DNA of 64,000 nt from Aestuariibaculum sp. M13 (GTDB lineage: Bacteria; Bacteroidota; Bacteroidia; Flavobacteriales; Flavobacteriaceae): contig NZ_JANIAC010000002.1 in the NCBI RefSeq assembly GCF_024723255.1, positions 124,001 through 188,000 of the forward strand. The letters are read 5' to 3'. A program made the position numbers and the translations under genes. The first letter of the stretch is position 1. Each line of letters begins with the position of its first letter. The notes under the pieces are model-generated. The model ran no database searches and was not told the origin of the DNA. It saw only the letters and a list, made by a program, of their open reading frames with translations. Positions 15,767 to 23,273 of the stretch are shown here, piece after piece.

Positions 15767-15809
15767 TGATGTTCATCATTTTACATTTTTTATTATCTCA
15801 ATAGATTTA
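15767..15809 (+). promoter_or_regulatory. TGAT-N4-ATCA operator plus -7 element (site F)
   Basis: TGATGTTCATCA (15767-15778) is followed by TAGATTTA (15802-15809), 29.5 nt from the centre. The PepSY-like gene starts at 15838. Confidence 0.7.
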
Positions 15810-15837
15810 ATCGTATTAACCCGTAAAGATTAGAATC

Positions 15838-16335
15838 ATGAAAAAGTTAATTATTGGTTTGTTTATTTTGGGATTAACCATCCCTATGCACGCCCAAGAT
15901 CCCATTCAATTACCAACAGTAGTTTTAGTTCACAACTATAAATATTTGGATGCTACGGGCTCAGAAGATTTGGCGGTAGACGTTGAACAGTTAGAGTTAA
16001 AAGTTAGCGATTTCAACGTTAAAGAATTAGATGTCTATTCAGAAGACAATGAATTTTACAGAGTGTTTTTTATCATTCCAAAAGGAAAAATATTAGCAAC
16101 TTACGATGAGCATAGCCATCTAATAAGAACAGCTGAAAGATTTCAAGATATCGATTTACCAATACATATAAAAGAATCGATTGCTGAAAGATTTCCTCAA
16201 TGGACTGTTTCAAAAAATGTGTATTTGGTGAATTATTACGAACCAGACAACATAAAAAAAATGTACAAAATTACATTAGAAAATGGTGATAAACGTATTA
16301 GAATAAAAGTAGATGATCATGGTGATTTTATGTAA
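15838..16335 (+). CDS. Secreted PepSY-like protein
   Basis: The protein has 165 residues. A signal peptide (MKKLIIGLFILGLTIPMHAQ) indicates export to the periplasm. The C-terminal half (IKESIAERFPQWTVSKNVYL, then YKITLENGDKRIRIKVDDHG) matches the strand pattern of PepSY-like (BLIP-like) domains common in Bacteroidetes exported proteins, whose function is mostly unknown. It follows site F directly, and the BON-domain gene lies 63 nt downstream on the same strand, so the two probably form an envelope-stress operon. Confidence 0.7.
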   Translation: MKKLIIGLFILGLTIPMHAQDPIQLPTVVLVHNYKYLDATGSEDLAVDVEQLELKVSDFNVKELDVYSEDNEFYRVFFIIPKGKILATYDEHSHLIRTAERFQDIDLPIHIKESIAERFPQWTVSKNVYLVNYYEPDNIKKMYKITLENGDKRIRIKVDDHGDFM

Positions 16336-16398
16336 AATCCTTATGATTCTAATGTGTTAAACATAGCTAGACCAGATAAAATATTAAATCTTAAAATT

Positions 16399-17067
16399 AT
16401 GAAAACAGATTCTCAAATAAAACAAGATGTGCTTGACGAATTAGCGTGGCAATCAAGTATAGATGAAACTCAAATAGGGGTCATTGTAAAAGATGGTATA
16501 GTGACTCTAAACGGCGTGGTAGATTCATATGCAAAGAAAATGGCAGCAGAACGCGCAGCTAAAAGTGTTTATGGAGTAAAAGCCGTGGCAGAAGATATCG
16601 AAGTTAATTTTAAAACAGGACAAGGAAAATCAGATGCAGAGATTGCTAAAGTAGTGGTTGATGCTATTAAATGGAATTCCTCCCTTCCTGAAGATAAAAT
16701 TAGCATTAAAGTAGAAAATGCCTGGGTTTATTTATCAGGAGAGGTAGAATGGTCTTTTCAAAAAACCGCGGCCAAGGTAGCTGTCGAAAACTTACATGGT
16801 GTTAAAGGCGTTGTAGATAATCTTAAAATAAAACAACGTGTAGAACCTGTGGAAGTTAAAGACAGAATTACCAAAGCCTTTGAAAGATCGGCTGATCTTG
16901 AAGCTAAAAACATTCAGGTAGAAGTTAGTGGAGGTGTGGTAACCTTAAGCGGAACAGTGCACTCTATTACCGAAAAAGAAGAAGCTCGAAGAGCCACTTT
17001 TTTCGCACCTGGAGTAACTAAGGTTATTAATAACTTAAAAGTTAAATTCTACCCTGAATACGCCTAA
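16399..17067 (+). CDS. Triple BON-domain protein
   Basis: The protein has 222 residues and three consecutive BON repeats (about 2-73, 78-148, 152-220). Each has the pattern D..I...V...L..........I.V.V..G.V.L.G.V......A...A....GV..V.N.L.V, with GIVTLNGVVD, AWVYLSGEVE and GVVTLSGTVH as the central strands. BON domains (as in OsmY) bind phospholipid or the envelope. I see no signal peptide at the chosen start (MKTDSQIKQD). The frame is open upstream to 16354 but that extension looks like untranslated sequence. OsmY-like proteins are classic stress-induced products, consistent with site F upstream. Confidence 0.88.
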   Translation: MKTDSQIKQDVLDELAWQSSIDETQIGVIVKDGIVTLNGVVDSYAKKMAAERAAKSVYGVKAVAEDIEVNFKTGQGKSDAEIAKVVVDAIKWNSSLPEDKISIKVENAWVYLSGEVEWSFQKTAAKVAVENLHGVKGVVDNLKIKQRVEPVEVKDRITKAFERSADLEAKNIQVEVSGGVVTLSGTVHSITEKEEARRATFFAPGVTKVINNLKVKFYPEYA

Positions 17068-17080
17068 GTATTTTCTAAAG

Positions 17081-17125
17081 AACAACTAAAAGTATGATAC
17101 AAATACAATTATGCTTTTAGTTGTT
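17081..17125. terminator. Bidirectional terminator between convergent genes
   Basis: AACAACTAAAAG (17081-17092) is complementary to CTTTTAGTTGTT (17114-17125); the latter is followed by TTCTTTTT. It serves the BON gene and overlaps the stop codon of the convergent mlaD-like gene. Confidence 0.55.
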
Positions 17126-18103
17126 TTCTTTTTCAGCTTTCTTTTGCTGACGCTCTAATTTTCTAAAATAACCACGAGTTAAAAAGTTGTGTTTTAAAGC
17201 CTCCATGTTCTGATTGAAGTTATCCGTGCCTTCGTTTATATTTTTTATGGATTGCTCCAGGTTTTTTACAAATTCTTCATCGTTAAAAAGGTAGTTTACC
17301 GCGCCATTTCCATTTCTGTAGTCGGAAATCGTTTCGTTTAGATTATTAATGACTGTTTTAATCTCTTCGGTTGAGGTTTCAAGGTTTGTAAGTACAGCAC
17401 TTACTTTTTGGGCTTCAATAGAATCGTTAAGCAATTTGCCTGCAACACTTTCATCAAAATTCACGGAGTTTATTATAGTATTTAATTCTCGCATGGCTTT
17501 ATTGGCTTCAATACTCATGATTCGCAATTGGTTTACGGTTTGTTTTAAATTTGAGGCTACTAAAGTGTCGTTAATCAACATACCCAAGGTTCCTTTATCA
17601 TCCGACATGGCATCGGCTACATTAAGCAATTTTGCTGTTAATAGGGCGGCATTTTCATTGGTTACATTTAAGGTGTTTAACATTTCGCTCGTGCCTATTT
17701 TCGTGTAGGTTTTAATTACATCGCCCGATGAAATCATTTCAGCATCACCTTTTCCTGGAATAATATTTACAATCATATTACCCACAAGTCCGTCTGTACT
17801 AATGGTGGCAATCGCATCTTTTTTTATATGTTGAACCATTTTTTCATCGATAACCATATTTACGTTTATGGTAGAATCGTTAATCATGAAAATGGTTTTT
17901 ACGGTTCCAATATTAATACCCGAATACCTTACATTATTACCTTGCATAAGGCCATTTACGTTAGTGAAATTAGCACTTATGGAGAAGGTTTTAACAAACA
18001 TGTTTTGTCGGTTGCCAATTAAATAGACAGCAACCACAAAAAGTATTAAACCAATAACAACAAAAAGGCCTAAATTCAGTTTTTGATTATTTGTTTGTTT
18101 CAT
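17117..18103 (-). CDS. MCE-family lipid transport protein (MlaD-like)
   Basis: The protein has 328 residues. One N-terminal transmembrane helix (LGLFVVIGLILFVVAVYLIG, about 12-31) anchors a periplasmic MCE domain (about 38-118: ANFTNVNGLMQGNNVRYSGI). The remaining 200 residues are helical and coiled coil. MCE proteins form hexameric tunnels that carry phospholipids between the inner and outer membrane, powered by an MlaEF-type ABC transporter, here encoded by the two genes just upstream (12-nt gap). No periplasmic MlaC or outer-membrane MlaA gene is present, as is usual for Bacteroidetes loci. Confidence 0.88.
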   Translation of the reverse strand: MKQTNNQKLNLGLFVVIGLILFVVAVYLIGNRQNMFVKTFSISANFTNVNGLMQGNNVRYSGINIGTVKTIFMINDSTINVNMVIDEKMVQHIKKDAIATISTDGLVGNMIVNIIPGKGDAEMISSGDVIKTYTKIGTSEMLNTLNVTNENAALLTAKLLNVADAMSDDKGTLGMLINDTLVASNLKQTVNQLRIMSIEANKAMRELNTIINSVNFDESVAGKLLNDSIEAQKVSAVLTNLETSTEEIKTVINNLNETISDYRNGNGAVNYLFNDEEFVKNLEQSIKNINEGTDNFNQNMEALKHNFLTRGYFRKLERQQKKAEKENN

Positions 18104-18115
18104 GACTCTAAATAT

Positions 18116-18898
18116 TTATTTAAAGAATGCTTTTACTTTATCGTCTTTAGAAGCTCTTAAATCTTCAAAAGTACCTTCGGCATAATTAACACCTTCAACC
18201 AATAAAATCATCCGTTCCGATACGACACGTGCGCAATCGACATCGTGGGTAATTATAAGCGATGACGTTTTATATTGTTTTTGTACGCGACGCATGAGTT
18301 CTATAATTTCTTTTGATGTAATCGGGTCTAAACCACTTGTAGGTTCGTCGTATAAAATGATTTTAGGTTTTAGTATTAATGTTCTGGCTAATGCCACGCG
18401 TCTTTGCATACCACCGGAAAGCTCATTGGGCATAAGGTCTATAGTGTTTGCAAGACCAACATTTTCTAAAGCTTCTAAAACCAGGGGTTCGGTGTCCGTA
18501 ATATTGCCAAATTTGTGTTTGTGCCGTCTTAGCGGAAATTCTAAATTTTCCCGAACCGTCATAGAATCGTATAAAGCACTTCCTTGAAACAGGAATCCGA
18601 TTTCGGTTCGAAGTTTATCTAAATCCATGCGATTTAAGGTGTTGATGTCTTGCCCCATAACATTAATGCTACCGGAATCGGGCAGCATTAAACCAACCAG
18701 ACATTTTACCATTACCGATTTACCCGCGCCCGATCTGCCCATAATTACGAGATTTTCACCTTCGTATAGTTTTAGGTTGAATCCGTTTAACACTGCTTTA
18801 TCACCAAACGATTTTTTCAAATTTTTGATTTCAAGAATAGGTTGTTTAACCTGTAAACTTTCAATTGAATGTGATATGTTATGTGTTTCGATCATCAT
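18116..18898 (-). CDS. ABC transporter ATPase of lipid uptake system (MlaF-like)
   Basis: The protein has 260 residues and all ATPase motifs: Walker A GRSGAGKS (54-61), Q loop (GFLFQGS), signature LSGGMQRR, Walker B IILYDEPTSGLDP, and the switch His (IITHDV). The sequence pattern is that of MlaF/Ttg2A. It drives lipid movement through the MlaE-like permease, whose stop codon abuts this start, and the MCE protein encoded next. Two adjacent ATGs (18898, 18895) are possible starts. It belongs to a three-gene operon read from site G. Confidence 0.92.
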   Translation of the reverse strand: MMIETHNISHSIESLQVKQPILEIKNLKKSFGDKAVLNGFNLKLYEGENLVIMGRSGAGKSVMVKCLVGLMLPDSGSINVMGQDINTLNRMDLDKLRTEIGFLFQGSALYDSMTVRENLEFPLRRHKHKFGNITDTEPLVLEALENVGLANTIDLMPNELSGGMQRRVALARTLILKPKIILYDEPTSGLDPITSKEIIELMRRVQKQYKTSSLIITHDVDCARVVSERMILLVEGVNYAEGTFEDLRASKDDKVKAFFK

Positions 18899-19669
18899 TT
18901 AAATTTCAAAGAAAATATCGGTTACAAACACAGCTATAAAGTCGATAATAAAGAGCAACATGGATGAAAAAACCACCGCCGAATTGGCTGCTAAACCTAC
19001 ACCAACCGTACCTTTTTCGCAATAATATCCTTTAAAACAGCCTACCAGTCCTATGGCAAATCCAAAAAAATAGGTTTTAATAGTCGCTGGGATTAAATCT
19101 CCAAACTCTAAAGCATTAAAAACCTTATTAAAATATAACAGAAAGGAAACGTCTCCCTTTAAATTCTCTATAATGTAAGACCCGTAAAGCGCAATGGCAT
19201 CGCCTAAAACAACCAGAATAGGAAGCATTAAAGTGGTAGCCAGAATACGAGTTACTACCAAAAACTTAAACGGATTGGTACCTGAAACTTCCATAGCATC
19301 AATTTGTTCGGTAACACGCATAGATCCCAATTCGGCACCAATACCAGAAGCAATACGCCCAGCGAAGGTTAGAGCAATAATTACAGGGCCAATTTCACGA
19401 ATTATAGAAATACTAACCATGGAAGGCATCCACGATTCCGCTCCGAATTCTTCTAAAGTGGGACGGGTTTGTAAAGTAATAACCAAGCCAATTATGAAAC
19501 CCGTAACTCCAACTAATAATAAAGACCGGTTACCAATGTTATAGCACTGTTTGAGTAGCTCATTAAATTCAAAAGGTTTATTAAAAAGCTCTTTAAAGAA
19601 CCTTTTGGTAAAATAAGTGAGTTCACCAATTTCTATAAAAAAGGATTTTATTTTAGTTGGTTTTAGCAT
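18899..19669 (-). CDS. ABC transporter permease of lipid uptake system (MlaE-like)
   Basis: The protein has 256 residues and five to six transmembrane helices. The conserved MlaE core is clear: IGLVITLQTRPTLEEFGAES, then SISIIREIGPVIIALTFAGR and GAELGSMRVTEQIDAMEVSG, where Glu residues near the coupling helix contact the ATPase. It is first in an mlaEFD-type operon that keeps outer-membrane lipid asymmetry in known systems. Its start codon lies 26 nt behind the -7 element of site G, so envelope lipid traffic appears to be tied to the same regulator as the USP and chaperone genes. Confidence 0.92.
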   Translation of the reverse strand: MLKPTKIKSFFIEIGELTYFTKRFFKELFNKPFEFNELLKQCYNIGNRSLLLVGVTGFIIGLVITLQTRPTLEEFGAESWMPSMVSISIIREIGPVIIALTFAGRIASGIGAELGSMRVTEQIDAMEVSGTNPFKFLVVTRILATTLMLPILVVLGDAIALYGSYIIENLKGDVSFLLYFNKVFNALEFGDLIPATIKTYFFGFAIGLVGCFKGYYCEKGTVGVGLAANSAVVFSSMLLFIIDFIAVFVTDIFFEI

Positions 19670-19687
19670 TGCATGTGTTTCTATATT

Positions 19688-19730
19688 TAAAGTTATAATA
19701 GCAATGACACATATAAAATGATTAAAATCA
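19688..19730 (-). promoter_or_regulatory. TGAT-N4-ATCA operator plus -7 element (site G)
   Basis: TGATTAAAATCA (19719-19730). On the minus strand TAACTTTA (19695-19688) starts 29.5 nt from the centre. It drives the mla-like operon. The octamer is identical to that of site I on the + strand. Confidence 0.7.
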
Positions 19731-19821
19731 TTTGGTTAATTAGGTTAAGTTACTAAAATTAAGTGTAAAACAAATATTACTAACCTTTAAAAGGAAAAGT
19801 ATATGTAAAGTGGTTTAAAAC

Positions 19822-19864
19822 TGATATTCCTCATTGCAAAACAGTTAGTTTGTTATGATATTTA
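19822..19864 (+). promoter_or_regulatory. TGAT-N4-ATCA-like operator plus -7 element (site H)
   Basis: TGATATTCCTCA (19822-19833) has one mismatch in the right half. GATATTTA (19857-19864) sits at the standard 29.5-nt spacing and deviates from TAnnTTTG at the first base. It drives the coiled-coil gene at 19888. This is the weakest of the gene-linked sites. Confidence 0.55.
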
Positions 19865-19887
19865 GTAGAATCTTAAACTAAATAGTC

Positions 19888-20490
19888 ATGAAAAACAAGG
19901 ATATTCATTTTGTCGATCGGGTAATAGATGCTCTTAGAAAATCGGCTACCGAACTTGAGGAATTTCAGGTACAGGCTGCTTTAGGAAAAGCAGAGGCTCA
20001 AGATAAATATGAAGAGGTTAAGAAAAAATTTAATCAATTCATTCACGATAACGAACATAAAATAAAAGATGTTAAAGAGAAAATAGAAGAATTGCACACT
20101 AAATTCGATCAGCTTCGTGTACAATTAGCATTAGGTAAAGCAGAAACCAAAGACATGTTTAAAAAACAAAAAAAACAGCTGCTGGCTATAATACATGATA
20201 TAGAAACTAAAATAAAAACCAACGAAACGTTAAATAGAATGTATGCACTAACGCTTATTGAAATGGAGCAGTTTAAAATACAACTGGAAATTTTAGAGCA
20301 AAAATTCAATAAGGAAAAACCGGAGGCTAAGGCGTCTTTCGAACAAGGGAAAAAAGACTTCAATACTTTTATAGATAAGTTTAGAAGTAAATACACCCAA
20401 AAGAAAGAAGAAACCAAATTGGAGCATTTTCAAAATGAAATATCTGCAGCCTACGACCATTTTAAAAAAGCATTTTCAATGCCAAACTAA
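19888..20490 (+). CDS. Coiled-coil protein with internal repeats, unknown function
   Basis: The protein has 200 residues, highly charged, with no signal peptide or membrane segment, and is almost entirely helical. Three related units can be seen: FQVQAALGKAEAQDKYEEV (about 26-44), LRVQLALGKAETKDMFKKQ (about 76-94) and a more diverged FKIQLEILEQKFN.. unit (about 131-165), each followed by a helix ending in F.I-type residues. No family is recognised. It may be a structural or apolipoprotein-like stress protein that coats membranes or partners, but this is a guess. It is monocistronic, from site H to a strong terminator, divergent from the mla-like operon. Confidence 0.75.
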   Translation: MKNKDIHFVDRVIDALRKSATELEEFQVQAALGKAEAQDKYEEVKKKFNQFIHDNEHKIKDVKEKIEELHTKFDQLRVQLALGKAETKDMFKKQKKQLLAIIHDIETKIKTNETLNRMYALTLIEMEQFKIQLEILEQKFNKEKPEAKASFEQGKKDFNTFIDKFRSKYTQKKEETKLEHFQNEISAAYDHFKKAFSMPN

Positions 20491-20504
20491 TTATAACCTC
20501 TCTG

Positions 20505-20544
20505 AAAAAGAAAAGCACAATTTAAAGTTGTGCTTTTCTTTTTT
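20505..20544. terminator. Bidirectional terminator between convergent genes
   Basis: AAAAAGAAAAGCACAA (20505-20520) / TTGTGCTTTTCTTTTT (20528-20543), loop 7 nt. A- and T-rich flanks serve both the coiled-coil gene and the convergent AarF gene. Confidence 0.85.
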
Positions 20545-20571
20545 GGTGGAACGTTATTTTATGAATACTCT

Positions 20572-22275
20572 TCAGTAATCGTAATCGCCTTTTTTTATAT
20601 TAGAGAGCATGCCAAAACCTAATAGAAAAGCAATGACGAAACAAATAATTCCAATTACAGATATACCTTTCCAAAGCGGAAGAATTTTAAAGGCTATAAA
20701 CAGAGAGGCGCCAACAATTAAAGCAACCATAATAAAGGCTGTTATGAGCTGTTTAGTTATTCTTTGAAGGGTGTGAACCATAGGATCAATGCCCTTGTGG
20801 GTAAGATCTACTTTTATTTGACCAGAATTTATTTTTCGAATGGCATTTTTTAAATCCATTGGAAATTCTTCAATATAATCGGTAAGTTCTACAATAGAAT
20901 TTATGACTTTTTTTCCCATTTTTATAGGATTGTATTTTCTGGTGGCACTGGCTGTTAAATAGGGTTTTGCAATTTCAAATTGTTCTAAATCCGTATCCAG
21001 TTTTTCAATAACACCTTCAATGGTTACTAAGGAACGTGCAAAAAGGAAAAAGTAAGTTGGCACTTTTAATCCGTGAGAAATAATAATATCTTTTAGTTCC
21101 AATAGTACCGTGCTCATTTCGTTATCATGAATATCACGCACGTAATATTTTTCTACAAACTCATTAATATCAAACTCCAGATCTCTGCGGTTTGCAATTG
21201 GAGCATTATTGGAAAGAGCTTGTAAGACTTTGATTATTTTCTTTACATCCTTATCGGTAATAGCCATAAATAATCTTCCAAAAATTGTAATATCTCGAGG
21301 GAGCATACTACCCATCATGCCAAAATCTAAATAGCAAATATGGTTGTTTGGGAGCACTAATAAATTGCCAGGATGTGGATCGGCATGAAAGAAACCATAT
21401 TCGAAAATTTGTTTGTAAAAGCTAATGCTTAAACGTCTGGCAATAATTTTCGTGTCAACATTTTTAGCCTTAAGTTCTTCAATTCTATCAATTTTAATTC
21501 CAGATACAAATTCCAATGCCAGAACTCTTGAGGTTGTAAATTCCTGATACACTTTAGGAGCTTGAGCAAATTGTTCCAAAGAATCGTCTTTTTTAATGTT
21601 ATTATAAAATCGTTGAACGTTAATGGATTCATGAATAAAGTCGAGTTCTTTTAAAATAGAGGATTCAAAATTTTTAACTAAGCCAACAGGATCAAAACTT
21701 TTTAATGAAGGAATTCTGTGCTCTAGAATTCTGGCAATTTTGTACATGACTTTAATATCTTCAACAATAACATCATGAATGCCTGCACGTTGGATTTTTA
21801 AAGCAATTCGTTTGCCAGAGTGCAAGGTTACTTTGTGAACCTGTGCCATTGAAGCCGATGCAAAAGGGGTAGGCTCAAACCAAGCAAACAGATGTTCTAC
21901 AGAATTTTTTAATTCGGTTTCCACAACTTCCTTGGCTAAATCTTCAGACATAGGAGGTACATTGTCCTGAAGTTTTTCAAGTTCGATGGTCAATTCCAAA
22001 GGAACCAAATCGGGGCGGTTACTTAAAATTTGACCAAACTTCACAAAAGTAGGGCCTAATTCTTCGCAAACTAATCGCATTTTAGCCCATTTGCTATACT
22101 GTGCAACATGTTTTTTTGTGCTGTTAGGAATGAATTTTTGAATGAAAGTATAGCGTTTGTTTTCTTCCAGATAATGTACTAAATCCTCAAAGCCATATTT
22201 CATCAAGACTTTAAGAATCTGGTTATATCTGGAAAAGGATTTAAAACGTTTTGTTATGTCGGTTACGATTCCCAT
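20572..22275 (-). CDS. AarF/ABC1/UbiB-family atypical kinase
   Basis: The protein has 567 residues. The family-specific N-terminal motif (TFVKFGQILSNRPDLVP, about 76-92, the KxGQ region) is followed by the Ala-rich loop FASASMAQVHKV (138-149) replacing the usual P-loop, catalytic K160 (ALKIQ), the catalytic loop HADPHPGN (297-304) and DFG (317-319). Two C-terminal transmembrane helices (about 505-560) anchor it. Known members (UbiB, Coq8) support ubiquinone or other isoprenoid lipid metabolism through ATPase activity. The phasin-like gene lies 4 nt upstream and is co-transcribed, as often seen for Bacteroidetes AarF genes. Confidence 0.9.
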   Translation of the reverse strand: MGIVTDITKRFKSFSRYNQILKVLMKYGFEDLVHYLEENKRYTFIQKFIPNSTKKHVAQYSKWAKMRLVCEELGPTFVKFGQILSNRPDLVPLELTIELEKLQDNVPPMSEDLAKEVVETELKNSVEHLFAWFEPTPFASASMAQVHKVTLHSGKRIALKIQRAGIHDVIVEDIKVMYKIARILEHRIPSLKSFDPVGLVKNFESSILKELDFIHESINVQRFYNNIKKDDSLEQFAQAPKVYQEFTTSRVLALEFVSGIKIDRIEELKAKNVDTKIIARRLSISFYKQIFEYGFFHADPHPGNLLVLPNNHICYLDFGMMGSMLPRDITIFGRLFMAITDKDVKKIIKVLQALSNNAPIANRRDLEFDINEFVEKYYVRDIHDNEMSTVLLELKDIIISHGLKVPTYFFLFARSLVTIEGVIEKLDTDLEQFEIAKPYLTASATRKYNPIKMGKKVINSIVELTDYIEEFPMDLKNAIRKINSGQIKVDLTHKGIDPMVHTLQRITKQLITAFIMVALIVGASLFIAFKILPLWKGISVIGIICFVIAFLLGFGMLSNIKKGDYDY

Positions 22276-22279
22276 GGTA

Positions 22280-22648
22280 TTAAGCTTCCATTTTGTTCAA
22301 TCTGGCCTCCAAAAGCGCAACAGCTGTGTCCAGCTTTTCAATTTTTTCATTTAGGGCTTTGATTTCATCTAAGTGAGCTACATTTATTTTTTTATAAAAC
22401 TTAGCCACCAGTTCTTCAATTTTAGTATCTAATTCTTCTTTGAATTCATGGGTTTTTAAAAAAATCTTATCCATAAATTCCAGTTCATTTCCATTTTCAT
22501 CCAACTGAGATTCGGCCATTGCTTTGTTGATGTTATCTTTTCCTTTTTCGGAATACTCATTTAGTTTTTCTAAAAATTTAGTGTCTCTGGCCAAAACATA
22601 TAAACTAGAACTTAAAGTGAGTAATTCTATGATGGTTTTAGTTTTCAT
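22280..22648 (-). CDS. Small helical, phasin-like protein
   Basis: This is a 122-residue helical protein with a coiled-coil C terminus (LNEKIEKLDTAVALLEARLNKM, 96-120 region). It resembles short phasin-like or poly(hydroxyalkanoate) granule-associated family proteins that precede AarF/UbiB genes; the assignment is loose. It starts the operon with the AarF kinase. Its start codon is about 107 nt from the minus-strand -7 element of site I, so the leader would be near 95 nt, longer than for the other genes of the set. Confidence 0.65.
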   Translation of the reverse strand: MKTKTIIELLTLSSSLYVLARDTKFLEKLNEYSEKGKDNINKAMAESQLDENGNELEFMDKIFLKTHEFKEELDTKIEELVAKFYKKINVAHLDEIKALNEKIEKLDTAVALLEARLNKMEA

Positions 22649-22747
22649 AACTATATTTTTTATTGATCATATTTACAGAAGAAAATGTGCTGTTTTAGTT
22701 GTTGTTAATCTTTTGTATGTAAGACTACACTTAACTTATACTTGTAT

Positions 22748-22790
22748 TAAATGTATTAACAATTATGGTTTTTTAACATGATATATATCA
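22748..22790 (-). promoter_or_regulatory. Leftward promoter of the shared operator (site I, minus side)
   Basis: The palindrome TGATATATATCA (22779-22790) also has TACATTTA on the minus strand (22755-22748) at the same 29.5-nt spacing. One operator could therefore activate both the AarF operon and the CBS-domain operon. Confidence 0.5.
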
Positions 22791-22821
22791 TGTGAGAAAA
22801 GCGCTTTAAGTTCTAACTTTA
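22779..22821 (+). promoter_or_regulatory. TGAT-N4-ATCA operator plus -7 element (site I, plus side)
   Basis: TGATATATATCA (22779-22790) flanked as CATGATATATATCATG, a 16-nt perfect palindrome. TAACTTTA (22814-22821) starts 29.5 nt from its centre. The CBS-domain gene starts at 22850. Confidence 0.72.
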
Positions 22822-22849
22822 AGTGTTGGATAAACTAAATAATTGCGCC

Positions 22850-23257
22850 ATGAAAACCAATTCAATTGTATTAGTAATGACTAGAGATGTGGTAACGGTA
22901 TCACCGCATCAAAAGCTTTTAGATGTAAAACATATTTACGAAAAAGAAAAATGGCATCATCACATTCCGGTTTTGGAAAATGATAAACTGGTGGGTATGG
23001 TTAGTTTGGTGGACTTTATGTACAACATCGCAGGAGCCGGATTGAAAGATAATCATGAGGTTTATAAAACCTTGGAGGTGAAAGATATCATGACTGCTAA
23101 GCCTTTTTATTTAACTACCAGTGCGAGTGTTGAAGATGCTGCAAAAGTATTTTCTAAAGCATATTATCATGCCGTACCTGTTTTAGAAGACGATAAGCTG
23201 GTAGGAATTGTTTCAACTGCCGATATTATAAATTATTACCTTAAGAAAGCCGTGTAA
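22850..23257 (+). CDS. Tandem CBS-domain protein
   Basis: The protein has 135 residues and consists only of two CBS domains (about 6-66 and 76-135): VTVSPHQKLLDVKHIYEKEK with HHIPVLENDKLVGMVSLVDF, and FYLTTSASVEDAAKVFSKAY with HAVPVLEDDKLVGIVSTADI. Such stand-alone pairs bind adenine nucleotides and report energy state, usually to a partner. I chose the ATG at 22850 over a GTG 27 nt upstream because it fits the family start and the promoter distance. The L,D-transpeptidase gene follows after 16 nt. Stand-alone CBS proteins are also members of hypoxia or stress regulons in other bacteria. Confidence 0.88.
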   Translation: MKTNSIVLVMTRDVVTVSPHQKLLDVKHIYEKEKWHHHIPVLENDKLVGMVSLVDFMYNIAGAGLKDNHEVYKTLEVKDIMTAKPFYLTTSASVEDAAKVFSKAYYHAVPVLEDDKLVGIVSTADIINYYLKKAV

Positions 23258-23273
23258 AAGATTTAAAGTATCA

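Noticed and set aside
16354-16398. Longer N terminus for the BON protein
   Set aside because: The extra 15 codons are unlike BON starts and the ATG at 16399 begins directly at the first repeat.
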